A stretch of DNA of 64,000 nucleotides from Allacma fusca. Taxonomy: Eukaryota > Arthropoda > Collembola > Symphypleona > Sminthuridae. The first letter of the stretch is position 1. Each line of letters starts with the position of its first letter. Below, piece after piece: positions 11,151-24,316 of the stretch. The DNA lies in the NCBI GenBank assembly GCA_947179485.1, contig OX359248.1, forward strand, positions 51,966,386 through 52,030,385, read 5' to 3'. A program made the position numbers and the translations under genes. The notes beneath the pieces are model-generated. The model searched no databases, was not told where the DNA came from, and saw only the letters and a list, made by a program, of their open reading frames with translations.

Positions 11151-11880
11151 ACAGAGAGAGAGAGAGAGAAGAGCATTTTGTAGGAACATGAGTAATAACA
11201 ATGGCAATAGTAATTTCCCTTCACTCGGATCACAATAGACTTCATTTAAAAGAGATACACGTTCAGTAAGGCGGTTCATAAATTAGCTCCAGTGCAATTT
11301 TCTCTTAGTTATAGAAGCATAAATTTGAGCGGTAAACGACGCCAATGAGATTATCCTCTAGGAGACTTTTGTCTCTATCTATACAAAGTTGTTGTATTAT
11401 ATGTAAAACCGTCTCCATCATCTCACACCAATCTCCTCGCAACTCTCCTCACAGATGAGATTATCATTCCTCATGTTTTTTTCTCTCTCTCTCTCTGAGA
11501 TATTGAAGGCTCTGCATAAAAATAATCATTTGAACGCCTTTTTACACTTGCTCCATTATTTATGGAATGTATTTTGTCTTTTGCAAGACTTTTTCCCATT
11601 CCTACTCCCAGCAGCCCAACACGACTCAAGAGACTATATGATCCAGTAGTGTATGTATGTATGAATTACCCAAACATTTATTTTCCACATCAAACATTCT
11701 CCCCACAATCAAAGTACATGCACATAACAAACACAACATAACGAACATTTATGACGCTTAAGTCTGGACTTGCTTTGAGCTCCTGATAAAACTCTCGTAA
11801 ATTATAAAGGATTTTATCCCAAAAGTTCAGATGTTAGTGGGAAAGGAAATAAATTATTTTTACGTTTCTTTTTTTTCTAT

Positions 11881-11932
11881 ACACACACACACACATACTC
11901 ATACACACACACATACACACATACACACACAC
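11881..11932. repeat. (AC)n microsatellite
   Basis: AC run with AT interruptions. Confidence 0.95.
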
Positions 11933-13427
11933 ATTACGTACGTATCTAATATTTTTTTGTACAAATCAAAATACTATCCAATGCACATTAATTTTTATAG
12001 AATTTCCTCAAAACAAACCCTGGGACAATTTAAAGATGTTCGAGCATTTGTTTTTGTAGAAAGAAATCCCAAGGATTTTGAACCTCCTGAAAATTTGAAC
12101 AGTAGATGAGAGAGAGTGAGAGAGATGCTACGAGGATAGTTACTACATCATAATTCCCCATTAATATCTCCATACTGTTGGAGCTATCCCCCATAAATAA
12201 GAAATTAAGGCTAGAGAGTAAATCTTGGCTGATGGAGGAGAGCGTCCTCCTTGCTGACACAAAATGACACCTACATATAAATATCCACCCCTACCTTTCC
12301 TATGGAACAAGACTCTCGCAAATTATGATTAATATATAAGGTCAGACGGAGAACCATAGAGTTCTTCCAAGACAATTTCTTCCTCAAATGTCATCTTTAT
12401 TGGAAATTTGCTGAAAGATTTAATATTCTTACATTTGAATAATCTCTCTCCCAACCCACACTCCGTCCCCAGCTATCTCAGTACATTAGGGTGGGTTTAG
12501 ATCGGTCCTGTCCATATGCACACGGAGGGCTGAGGAGTGTAGGAGGAGGAGGGAATGATGATGAGAAAAGTAATATAAATAAATTTAATGGCAGATACAA
12601 GCATCTCATCAATGGACTTTATGACTCATCTTGTCTATATAAGAGATGCTTGGGTAAGTCATCAAAAGCTTTTTTAATGCTGTGGCTCTTGGAATCAAGT
12701 CCTATATATGCAAGGTTTCCTCATCAGTAGATACATATGTCAGTATATGAAGACACGTCAGGGTGCTGGGATACACTTGCCCTGATGAGACACTCGCCTC
12801 TGAACTATAGCCAATCGTGTACTAAATATGAAACAGTAGTCAGGGCTCTTATGGTACAGTACATGTGAGACTCTGGATCTCTGCACATGATATATAAAAG
12901 TTATTGTAGAAAATATAATATACACAGTATAGAGTCAGAGAGTGAGTTTATTTGGAAGCGTGATGTACACAGTCCCCTGAATCATACATTTAAGCTATAT
13001 GACACTGAAGCCAGCTAAGGCTTGTAATCTTATAAGGACATGAATGTACTATTAATGTGAGGGAATTAAATGTTATAAATGGAGTCAGAATTACGTAGGA
13101 GTCACATTTAGGAAGACTCGGCTACAGTCAAGCTAAATACTCCGGACCAAAACTTTTTAAACCTTAAACCTTTTGCTTACAAAAACTGATCCCCCTCCAA
13201 GTGCTACTGCTCTGAGACTCTGTAGAAACTATTGAGAAAAAAAACTTGGGATTTTAAAGACTACTACTGTCTGTCCTGTCTCTCTCCTACTACTATACAG
13301 AGGCTTACATTTGTCCCTTAAATGGGAGGGGATATGACCAATGATAGCAATTTGAGTAATCATTAAGCTTGTTTTTATACGCCATAAACTAATACTTGGG
13401 AGAACCTCTCGATGTAATATTAGAGTT

Positions 13428-13435
<8 letters not shown>

Positions 13436-13482
<47 letters not shown>
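13436..13482. repeat. (GA)n microsatellite, 47 bp uninterrupted
   Basis: The longest uninterrupted GA run in the window. It is rich in GAGAG, the recognition element of GAGA factor in flies. Confidence 0.98.
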
Positions 13483-13484
<2 letters not shown>

Positions 13485-13665
13485 TGTAGAGTGAGGGTCT
13501 CAAGCTGAGGTTCTCAATCTTCAATTAATCCCGTCTTAATGGGGATTTGGTTTAAAAAAAATCCAGTTTTATAGGCTACTTAAGAGTTCCTAGGGTTATA
13601 GTTGATGAGGCCGTAATGATAATTACGAGTGTAACCCATTCCTCGTAGTTGGGGAGTAAATAGGC

Positions 13666-13850
13666 CAATAAATATAATTACTCGCATTCATCAGAATTAA
13701 TTTATGGAGCCATTCATCCAAGTCTCCCATTAATATTACATTAAAGCCCTAGTGTGTATTGGATTGATTCCCTCAGTGGATTTTGTTGCAATATTTTCTC
13801 CAATAATTAATTATCTCCTCCCAAACCTACAATAATTATTAACCTCACAA
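13666..13850. promoter_or_regulatory. AT-rich cluster of homeodomain-type words
   Basis: ATAATTAC, GAATTAATTTATGG, CATTAATATTACATTAA, AATAATTAATTATC and AATAATTATTAA all fall within about 185 bases, starting some 185 bases after the (GA)n array. TAATTA and TTTATGG are cores used by Hox homeodomains. AT-richness alone could generate part of this. Confidence 0.3.
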
Positions 13851-14023
13851 TTATACTCCTGACCTTTTTCCCATTGGGGGAGGATGCAGTTTCCAGAATC
13901 AGCAAATTTTGAATTAATTTTTTTTTCCAATGTGGATACAACTACAGGCGTAGATATTGTACCTCCTCTGTCAATTTTTATTCCTTTCCTTTGAGCGGCT
14001 CTGCCTTCCTTTTTAATATTTCC

Positions 14024-14027
14024 TGTG

Positions 14028-14062
<35 letters not shown>

Positions 14063-14063
14063 G
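14024..14063. repeat. (GT)n microsatellite
   Basis: 40 bases of GT with one T insertion. Confidence 0.97.
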
Positions 14064-16796
14064 AGTCTTCGGAACTGTATGTACATTCATGGAGCCCCAT
14101 GAATAGGGATTTAGTACTTGCTTATTTAAAGCATTGGATGTTATATCACTTAATAGTACTGTAGATAGATACAGGCACTTTCTGTATATTTATTTATATT
14201 GGGACTGAGAGCGTCCCTTTTGTTGGCGGTGCTTTTAATTCTAACTTTTAATTTATATGACTCCGAAAATCCTAACGAGTTAATAATAAGGACCAATGAG
14301 AAGTCATTAATTCCTGATAACATTACAGCTCCTCAGCACTTTCTGTCACAAGCTTGGGAGTACAGTGCATATAATTACTCTGTAGAGTATTTTGAAGGTA
14401 TGTACCTATATGCAAATAGATACTGGAATAGCTCCGAGTATGCACTCAAGATCTCAAGCGAAAGTTTCCAAGGGCTGAGGTCATTTGGTTTTATTCGTGA
14501 CCATTGAAAAACGTCATCTGCCATCTACTTTATCCCCTGGCCTTCACTAACGTCTCAAACTTAGGTTTCTGTAAGCAGGGAGTCTGGGCTCTGCCCCATT
14601 GCAATTATGATTATTACGATGGGGGAATACTTATTAGGAATGTTATTATTGGAGAGAAAGAGATTATCACTTGGCAGCATCATAACAATCGTGAAGTTGA
14701 TAATTGTCCTTTTCTGATTTGACTAACGTCACGACTCTCAACTGGAACGCTCGTAACTGTTCCACTTGATCTTTCATTTTTTTCCCCCTCAGACAATTTT
14801 TGTCTCTCTCACTCTCAATGGCAATTGTGCGACTTCAATAATTATCCTCCTTACAATTCCATTGTACTCAATGGTCCTAGTTTTCCCAAAAGTCTTTCCT
14901 TCAATCCTTCCCTCTGTTGATACTTGTCCTACATAAGAGGTTTTTTTTTCCACGTTGGAGAGTTATCCCCTCAATGATTTTGTTGCTACTTAACGATCTG
15001 CATAAATTTAAATTCTTTGAGATTTTCTTGTATGGGGACCGGCACACGGAGTTAAATTGCAATTTAATAAAAGTAGTGTTTTGTTCCTCATCGGAAATTT
15101 ATATGCTTCGGCAGTGGGTATCAATTTGTAAACAATGGCTCTGTAGCCCTTTACAGGAGCTTTTGAGGCGGCGGTGTAAAAATGCAAACAACATCTCTAA
15201 AACTAAATGTAGGAAATCCTCATGTTTTACAACGCTACAAACAAGCTTCTTACGGCAATGTAACTCTTCATATACTTTCCGTTCTGCACCATGAGTAGGA
15301 CCAGGAGCTGGATTTAATAAACAGAAGGAGAAAATAATAAAATGTTGGGATAAAAAAGCAAAATCGTTTTTTCCTCAGGACTTCAAAGCGTATGTGTGTA
15401 CATATGCAGGGATGCATCCACATACTATGTACGTATAGATCCACGATCCATGAAATATATCCATAGTGAGGAAGTATGTTTATGGATTTGCTCACGAGCT
15501 CACAGTATGGGTGTACATACGGACTATGCTTATCTCCATGCAGTGTATGGCTCTGTATAGTAGTGGGGGATGGGTAAGGAAGTGGATTTTCTTACGAGGA
15601 ATATTTCAATTTTATGCTGCTCTTTAAGCAATCAAAGGATACTTTAGCGACATTTCTTTCATTCTTGGCATTCGCTTCTACCTTTTACTGTATAACATTA
15701 TCCTGGGCACTGGGGCTTCTTTAAAGCTGAGTCTGTTAGGGATGGTGAGCAGTTTCTATGTATATGTATGGGTCTCTCTCTCTCTTTTGTACGGCTTGCT
15801 GTGGAGTTAAAATCCAGTTTTGTCCAAGCCATTGGCCATATAGTAGATGCACCTTAAACAGAGGCTCTCTTGTCAGTGGGAACAGGACTGGATTTGAGGC
15901 TGTGGTAAAGGCCATTGCTGTAAAGAGTTGAGAGACTCTCGTTCCTTTTGGTTCCTCCGTAGAGATGAGATGCTTCAGTGTCATCAGGCTCTGTCAGGCA
16001 ATGTTATAGGGGAATTATAGTGGACGCGAGCAACTCATCGTGTCTTGCCAGACGACATCTTTTTCTTTAGCTTGACTTCTACAGTAGACCCCCTCTGTAA
16101 TAAAACATCGATAAAAATTAAGCCAGGACTGTTTTGAAGGGTTGCTCCGATAACAAATAAATTGAGCATTGTGATATAAAACGGACTACCTCCAAATATT
16201 TTGTATTTATGGGGATCGGGCTCATACAGGGGCGTCTGTTATAGCGAGAGTGGATTGAATTTAGACACACATGTGTAATTGCTCCTTGGAGTTGCACTGC
16301 TCTGCATATTTACCGTACACTTGAGCATACGAATTTTTGGGGTGTTTCCTAATGACCATGTTTAGATTTAAAGAGTGATCTCTCTCCGTAGGATATTCTA
16401 AGGAGTATAAGGCTTTTAATGAGTAGCTGTTATAAGGATGGAAATTAACAAGTGAACTGGGGGGTTCAAAATATTTGTCTTCCTTAAAAGACAACGGTCT
16501 GGTAAGGAAGTCTGTTATAGCTAGTTGTCACTGTATAGGAATAATAGGTTTTAGTATAAATTGTCTGTTTGTATGCACATATGCAGCCAATCGTATATTT
16601 CTACATGCATTTAGGAATTCTGTATGTACATCTGTAGCGTATGTAACGACTCCGTCCGTTTGTATAAAAAAGGATCAACTTTACACATGGATGTTCATAA
16701 AAGCTGCAATTACGTGTGTAGGGAGACTAGGCAATGATGTGCATATGGAGGGAATATAAGTCCGTAAAAAATGTGTTGCATCCCTTCTGACTCCCC

Positions 16797-16835
16797 ACAA
16801 CAACAACAACATCAACATCAACATCAACAAAAGCA
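16797..16835. repeat. (CAA)n(CATCAA)n tract
   Basis: CAACAA units followed by CATCAA units. It produces a Val-Asp-rich antisense frame that is not credible as a gene. Confidence 0.9.
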
Positions 16836-18023
16836 CCATTCTTCCATCCAAAGACTGCCTTGAAGACTTGGAACCGTAGGCTTGGAATTGATTCTGTATT
16901 TTGTGTATTCCATGGTTTCCTTGACTTGAGAACTTGGGAGTGTTCAGACACTACTACTACTATACAGTGTATGAGATGCGGGAAGACAGATAAGATTTTT
17001 TTTCCTTGGTATTTTTTTCTATCCATCTTCATCCTTGTCTCTAAACTCCATGTTCTGCTCGGAAGAAGGTGGGCTCTGGAGGATAGGGCTCCCTCTCATA
17101 TGTGCTCCTTCTGAAAACTTTCAACCAATTAAATATAGATAAACAGAGACAATTTTATGGTTATGTAGTGTTAACTACCGCTCTTAAAATTCTCCTTATG
17201 GGCCTTTATGAAGTGTCATAATATTTCTAATGGGTGCTACCTTCCCTGTAGACGTCCTCACTATTACACATGTAACTCCCCAAAATGTACCCTCAAGTTC
17301 TCCACTCTCCCATGTATGTATACAGGTTCTTTGAAAGGACTCCGAGAGAGCTACCGTGGAACTATAGTATTGCGTGGACTCGTAAAAATGGTAACATTTA
17401 TTTCGGGACTGGCCTTCTTACATCATAATTGTAATCTTTTTACATTAATGACAGGTATTAGGGCCCAGGAACACTCGTTTCTGGTTTATGAGCAGTTTAT
17501 ATTGGTAGTAAAGGGGCACTTGATGACTGTCAAGTTACTTCGTTTGAATTCTGGCGGGAGTTTTATAGTATCACTAGTGTATGGATAGATAGTCACACTA
17601 GACCATTTCATTACCCTTTTAAATCACACGTTGTAAAGTTAGTGGGTGGTCATTGTTCCTTTTTTTCCCTGGGCTCGTAAATTATAATGAATTGGATTCT
17701 GATGCAGTCTTGCTCGGAGCTGACGTACATATGCAAAGAGCGTATTGGAAAGTGCAAAAAAAGAGTTTTCTCGTGAGGAAGCAGCTCAGGCTTGAAATTA
17801 CATGACCGGATGTTCATGTGCGGAGCAGGTGTTTCAGAATTGATTCAAACTTTATACCTGTAAGGTCTCAACCATTTTGCTTTGACTCGAGCAACAGTAA
17901 TTACTCATTTACTTTTTTACTTCTCATCTCATGATCTGACAAAAAATATGTCAAACAAGTTTTTAGGTAACATTGTTTTGAAAATGTGTCTCTCTTTGAG
18001 TCTCTTTTTTTCTCTCAATTTTT

Positions 18024-18043
18024 TCTCTCTCTCTCTCTCTCTC
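18024..18043. repeat. (CT)n microsatellite
   Basis: 20-base CT run preceded by T-rich CT-like sequence. Confidence 0.9.
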
Positions 18044-18495
18044 ACTGAATGAACGTCCGTGTCAAGTTACTCCTGACAATGTCCGTTATAAAGATGGCTG
18101 AGAATTTTTGGGGTAAGATTTTGACCTGAAATTATTGAAGCTGTCCAAGACTCTGACGCTGACCAAGAGTGAAGGCAAGGTTTTTAATCTAAAAACTGTC
18201 ATGTGGGATGTGATCCGAACCGGCTTTATGTACAGCTATTGTAATTAAATGAAAGAGTTAGAGATATCTGTACATTGAAGGTACATGTATGTGCATGCAT
18301 ATTAAAAACATACAGAGATAGAGAGTATGTACAGAATGATACGTTATTCTCACATCTCACTTCGTACATACAAGACCCTTTCTCTTAAGTAACAGTACGA
18401 TTTGATGATGATCCTGAGACATCCGCAGTGGTTAACCAAGGTAACCATTATTGAGAGCTGAACACACATTGGTACGACTTCACAATGTACATAAG

Positions 18496-18534
18496 GTGTG
18501 TGTATGTGTGTGTGTGTGTGTGAGTGTGTGAGTG
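18496..18534. repeat. (GT)n microsatellite
   Basis: GT run with A interruptions. Confidence 0.9.
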
Positions 18535-19465
18535 TTGGACGTGTTTGTCCATGTAGCAATATTGTACTAGTTTGCAACCCAGGGAACATTGTCAAGAGTC
18601 ACTTCCTATACTGAGAGTGTGCTGACATACACTGGCCCAACAGCATGTACACATTGTAGCCCTGCTTTACAACGAGCCATTAGACATTTTATGACACTAC
18701 AAACTAAAGTAACCTTCCACGAAGGAAATGTAACCATAATTTGCTCCTTGTCACTACTTGGACTGCATTTAATTTGCATATCTTTATTCGATTGAGAATT
18801 ACACACAGGCTGTAGAATAATCATCAGCGAATTCCTTACTCTGCCTTATCCCTCTCCACAAAGCACTGAGAGTACAGATATATATATATATGTAATTATC
18901 TGTGTATACTACTGTAGTAGGGGCTGGAAACATAATACAGTCTCTGGTCATGTAGATAGTCAAAAGTCTTGTAAATCCTACACGTACTTTATCAACGTTT
19001 ATCTTCTAAAGGAAAGACGTGCATAATTGTAATTGCATATGTACGTATAATTATCCCTTGGATTTAATCATATGAGCCTACACTTATCTATCCTTACCCC
19101 CTACATACGTGAACAGTATTAGTCAGAGCATTATTCCCTTCCTATGAGCCTGCTCACATTTGAAGTGTTACAACAACTGTGGAAATCTCAAGTGGGATCT
19201 TCCTTTGGAATTATCTCCGTGTACTATCCACATTCGATTAAAACATTAAGAAATTGCTCTTGATTCCAAAAGGCTTTCCTCACGTAGGTTTATATGCACC
19301 AGGTTATTATTCTTAATGCAGACAAATATTTGAAGGAGTGGAAAGGCGTGTTGTACAAATGCTTTTATATGCTTTAAAGATACCAGGTGGGTTGTGAGAT
19401 GTATGTAATTGTGAGTAGTGCACATTATTTCCTCACAGTCCCGTACCTTCCCATGGTAAGACAGC

Positions 19466-19509
19466 TACCATTGAGTTACCATTCATTTACCACTCAGTTA
19501 CCATTCTAC
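19466..19509. repeat. 11-bp tandem repeat, four copies
   Basis: TACCATTGAGT-like units begin at 19466, 19477, 19488 and 19499, an exact 11-base period. Each starts TACCA; the last six positions vary. Confidence 0.85.
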
Positions 19510-19688
19510 ATATCTGTGCAAATACAAAGTTAACTCTTGAAATGACTGCAGGTACTTGACTATGGCAGGTAGGGATAAATCCGTGGATTATAATAATAAT
19601 TATATATCGAGCTTGTGAGCATTGAGGGTAATAGGGAAAAATAAACTAAATTGAATGTTTCACTTGGACTTTAACAGCTCACCTTGAA

Positions 19689-19731
19689 TTAATTAGACAG
19701 TCCAGCTTGAGGATTTTATGTGCCTAATTAA
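19689..19731. promoter_or_regulatory. inverted pair of homeodomain octamers
   Basis: TTAATTAG at 19689-19696 is followed by its reverse complement CTAATTAA at 19724-19731, with 27 bases between. The arrangement suggests paired homeodomain binding, by motif only. Confidence 0.35.
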
Positions 19732-20802
19732 CCAATGTGTAGCTCTCTGCAAGTATGTATCCTCCATAGTCCAGTCCTCCCTGAGACAATTGAATGGGAG
19801 TGCGTGTTCTCAGCGGCATATTTGCTATATTATTAAAATCAGCGTCAAGTCTCTATAAGATATTCGTACAGTGTAGGGTTGGCGGAGCGAGACCAAATGG
19901 ACTTATCCTTATACACTCGACCGTTCCCCCAGATACGTAGATAAATGAGGAGAGACCAGTAATATTAATGTACAGTAAAAGTTACCATGCATGCCCTTCC
20001 ATTGGTATAGCATTATGCTGTAATTATATGCCAAACTCACGTATAATTGTTTCTGGGGATAATAATAGGGGTCTACGCATTTAAAATTGTATCTATATGG
20101 AAGTATGAGTTGTAGCTGAATTTTGAGAATTTAAAGCTAGCTTGTGAGGATCTTATAGGAATTATTATACGATAGGATAGTATATATCCACAATGCTATT
20201 AATTCCTGTCTTCTTAATTATGACCGATTCCTACAGTTTCTAGAATGTACTTGGGCCAGCTCATAAAAGTGCTTATCATGAGAGATGGTGCGGGTCTGTG
20301 TGTATAATTGTATAGTAGTGACCATACGAGGGGAGTGAATGGTCCGTACATATAGTCATACAGAGTTTGAAATATAATATTTACATATGTAAACGGCCAG
20401 CTCAGCTCACTCACTCACTCACTCAGTCCCAGTAGGACTATGGTATATGTGCTACTACTAGTATAGGAGCTCTTTGAGAAATGTTGATGGTTGTAGTAGC
20501 AGCATGTTTGTAATTTTTGCTCTGTCTAAACCCTAATGATTTATGAGCTTGATAATATTGTGGAAGTTGGCTCTGACTCCAAGGGAGGAATACATACACA
20601 CACGATGCAATTACGACTTGAAACTACTTTACGACTCTGAATAACAGATCAAGATGAATTTAATTCCTGTTATAACTCTATGAGATTAGAATTTGATTTC
20701 TATTAAGGTTCGCACCTATTTCACTCCCAGGCCTAGTCTACTCAGCCTGGCCTATGTGTAGTTCTATTATCTTTCACTCCCAACACTTGACTGTATCCTC
20801 CT

Positions 20803-20805
<3 letters not shown>

Positions 20806-20846
<41 letters not shown>
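20806..20846. repeat. (GA)n microsatellite, 41 bp
   Basis: Uninterrupted GA run. Confidence 0.98.
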
Positions 20847-20849
<3 letters not shown>

Positions 20850-21296
20850 CTCATATAATAATATACCAGTCGTTTTGATGCCTTAAAATATTTTTCACTT
20901 GGAAACTTGTTTTATGTGATGATTATGACCATTGAATAATTATTTTATCGAGTGTGTGCCAACTTCTCCCATTGCTAATGTTCCTCGTACATACGATAAA
21001 AAAACGTGTCTCTTACCATGTAGTAAGTTAGGACGGACTGGCATGTTCCTTTTAATCAAATTGGGGATATGTATGATTACGTCTGATATGATGAGTGGCT
21101 CAAAATAATATTGAAAAATTCTCATGTTTTCAAGAGAAAAATACCTGAGTAATCTCTACATTTGTTCCCTTTTGACCACTTCAACCACAAATATGAGTCA
21201 CTCTTGTTGTTTTTGTCATTTTGGATGAAGGAACACTTTTGTTACACCTTTGAGAACAAGATAGCTCATTAATGAGAATCTCGAATCTCATTGGTG

Positions 21297-21319
21297 TCTC
21301 TCTCTCTCTCTCTCTCTCT
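21297..21319. repeat. (CT)n microsatellite
   Basis: Uninterrupted 23-base run. Confidence 0.95.
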
Positions 21320-21537
21320 TTTCCTTTAATTTCAATGTTAACATTTTATTCCTTGACCAGGAGTAGCAGCCTCAGATCATAATAGTATATAGAAAATATC
21401 ACTGTAGAAATTGTTCCATTCAAGATTTTATTGCCTATCTGGTTGAGGATCTAAAATTAGGGAGATTTAAATTTCTCTCAAAGCGAATGTCTTTTAAATG
21501 CCCTGCAAAAACAAATGTGACTGCTCATCTCACAATC

Positions 21538-21577
21538 TTCTCTCTTCTTCTTCTTCGTCTTCGTCTTCTTCATCAGT
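21538..21577. repeat. (CTT/CGT)n tract
   Basis: The complement would encode Asp/Glu repeats, but stops bracket the frame within about 20 codons. Confidence 0.85.
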
Positions 21578-22806
21578 CACAGTTCCTATATCACGCTAAT
21601 TTCTTGGAAGTTGGATTTAGAATTTAGGATATGGGTGAATGGAATTTGATGAAGAGGAATGTAGGATTTCAGGATTTTCAAGAGCCGTAAAACTTTTTTC
21701 AGGAATTCCATCATCAACATCTCCAACACGGATTTCTTTAATCCAAATGGTTGGTAACAGTTAATGGAAACCAGTATTGTGATGTTTTCTAGGGTTGTAA
21801 TTTAAAATGAATTTTGCTGAACCTTTATATTTTTAATGAAACTAGAGCAAGATAAAAAAAATTCCGTAGTTGAAGGAATCTATGGGAAGAGAGGAGAGCC
21901 TGGGTTTGGGGAAAGGATGAGGAATAGGGCGGGGGATAGGAAAAGGACAAGTAATAATGGCAACTGATGGCCGATATGACAGAAATGAAATAGGTTTCTT
22001 CAGACCGCACGCTCAACATTAGGACGGCTATTATGAGCTCCATAACCAAGTTCCACACCATCCTAGGGAATTTCTTGGCTTATCCACACGTCTCTCTGGT
22101 TATACTTTCCAAAGGGCAAGACAGGCACGGGATTTCTCTCAAGACTTGTGTGATTTGGCAAGACTGAAAAAGCAAGCAAGCTGTTTCTCAGGATAAAAAG
22201 TTTCATTTACTGTCCTTTTACCGTAAAGATAGGAGCTTAAATACTGGGGGATTCTTCTATAGGCATGAGAGTATAGTTTCAGAATGTATCCAGATGATAC
22301 TCTTGTAAGTTTTGCTTCTCTGTGCTTGTTACCCATATGTACATACTTAGAGACACATACGCAAGCCGCAGTAATGTTCCTCTCCCATGACATTACATAC
22401 GATTGAAAATAATGGCGAAGGAGAGAGAAAGAGAGAGAGAGAGAGAAAAAAAAGCTTGGAAAGGGGTTTCAAAGACTGTCAATGTACAGGGAGATACAGG
22501 CTGTATGGAAATTCTGTATGTCTCCGTATTTATATTCATTTGGAGATATTCTTTTTTTGAGATTGACATTTCGACAGGGAATTTTGTATTTGAAGATTTG
22601 CTGCAGTCTTCTACGCTTTCATATTTTCCAACTGTCTCTAATCGTGTACAACTCTGTACGATGTAATGCGGGTTGCACTTAATGCTGGCAGTTTGATATT
22701 AGCTGTGGGGTACATAGTGGCTTTTAGGTTTCATGCCAGGTTGAGTATGTACTTGCATATTTATGTATGTGCGTGACATCGATGTATCCATATGTATCTA
22801 CTTCTG

Positions 22807-23075
22807 GTTTGTGTGCCTTGCATCGGTGTTTTTTCTGTACGTACATATGGTTTGTGTGATTTGCATCGGTGTTTTTTCTATAGATACGTACATATGGTTT
22901 GTGTGCCTTGCATCGTTTATACATACAGTTTATGTGCCTTGCATCGGTGTATCTGTGTGCATATGACATGTATGTGTATTGCATCGGTGTATGTATCTCC
23001 GGGTGCATATGGCTTGTGTGCCTTGCATCGGTGTATCTGCGGACATATGGTTTATGTGCCTTGCATCGGTGAATT
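22807..23075. repeat. irregular minisatellite with conserved CCTTGCATCGGTG core
   Basis: GCATCGGTG (or GCATCG) recurs at 22820, 22863, 22910, 22941, 22981, 23025 and 23063, with spacings of 43, 47, 31, 40, 44 and 38 bases. Each unit also carries CATATG or a relative. Open frames of 67-136 codons exist on both strands here, but the spacings are not multiples of three and the core is read in all three frames, which argues against coding. Confidence 0.85.
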
Positions 23076-24269
23076 ATTTTGTGCATATGGCTAGTGTATG
23101 CATTTTGGTGTTTACAAACGGAAGAAATGTTCATGTCGTAGTGTAGATTCGAACGTGCATTCTCATCTCGTATGTAGAGCCAGGAGTAAAAATGTGTAGC
23201 AAGTTTGGGACGTTAGAGAGCTACAAATTGCATATAAAAAACATTCGTTCCAAGCATTACTCGATAGTTGAGTTGAGTTTGTGCACATTTCTGACATAAC
23301 CAAGTCAAGATAGTCGGACTAACGAGGAAGGAGAGGGAAAAAGTCATGTGTTGAGGATAGGTTTTGACTACAAGGAAAAAATCCTTTACACGCAGGTTAT
23401 TTATGGAGCAGTGATTCAAGGAATAAGACACGTCGTTTCAAATGCAGTTGAAAAATAAGGACCCAATTTATTCTTGACTCTTGTGAGTGTATCCGTAATG
23501 TATCTCCGCAGTGGTAAATGCTTGAGACATAGTCTTCAAGACAGATCTAGTTAAAAGATGTTAAAGCGAGAAGCTCTTACGAACTGATACGGATAGAGCC
23601 TCCTCTCTCTCTCTCTCTCTAGCTACTCTCAAAAGCTCTCCTCAATCGCAAGGAGAGAGCAATAGTACTCACTTTGTATGTAAATAAGATGCCATTGGAG
23701 ATGATAACTGAGCGTAAATATACTTGCACAACGCACGTGGAGAGACCCAGTACGACCGAGAATCTCTCTTTCTCTGGTTGTAAACTGTTTCAAAAATCTC
23801 CTACAAATTCCCTCACTTCCATAGTACAGTCAGAGACGTGAGATCACTTGATACTTTATTACAGGACTGTGAGGTACTCCATATAATTATTACACTCTGT
23901 GGATATACTTTTGGCTCTGTGTGAATCCCTACAAATATTTATACTCGGAATTAAACCATGTCGTCCTCACGAATTTAAAGTCTAGTTAAATTTTATGCCG
24001 ACATATTGTCTTGAGGGTTTTTAGGACCCGGAGTCAAAATGTATGAGGGCCATGGAGATAGACAGAGGCAAATGGAGACTGAGAGTGCCATTTTGGCATT
24101 TTGATTGAATCGAGAACCACATGGTATGAATTTGTTGGGTGCACCCATCCATCTCTAATGTGGAACTTCTGGGCCAGAGAGACATTCTATAGCTTCATCT
24201 TCCATTGCCTCATAATAATTAGCTTGACGGGACTTTGAGTAGGAGTCTCAGTTTACTTTTCTATAGTTT

Positions 24270-24316
24270 CTCTCTCTCTCTCACTCTCTATGTCTCTCTG
24301 TCTCTCTCTCTCTCTC
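24270..24316. repeat. (CT)n microsatellite, interrupted
   Basis: CT runs separated by short A/G interruptions. Confidence 0.9.

Larger units (their letters stand above)
11150..22400. other. intron segment with microsatellites and homeodomain-type motifs, no gene seen
   Basis: It contains the arrays listed separately, the AT-rich homeodomain-type cluster at 13.66-13.85 kb, the 11-bp tandem array at 19.47 kb and the paired octamers at 19.69-19.73 kb. An open frame at 14199-14507 resembles a signal peptide but starts at TTG and is not annotated. A CAA/CATCAA tract lies at 16797-16835 and a CTT/CGT tract at 21538-21577. Confidence 0.55.

Noticed and set aside
14199-14507. Frame with a signal-peptide-like beginning (MGLRASLLLAVLLILTF)
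   Set aside because: The first codon is TTG, not ATG. No splice acceptor before it is convincing and the remainder matches no family.
22724-23134. 136-codon ATG frame on the minus strand, rich in His/Lys/Tyr
   Set aside because: It is read through a minisatellite whose spacings are not multiples of three; the core motif is translated in all three frames, as expected for noncoding repeats.
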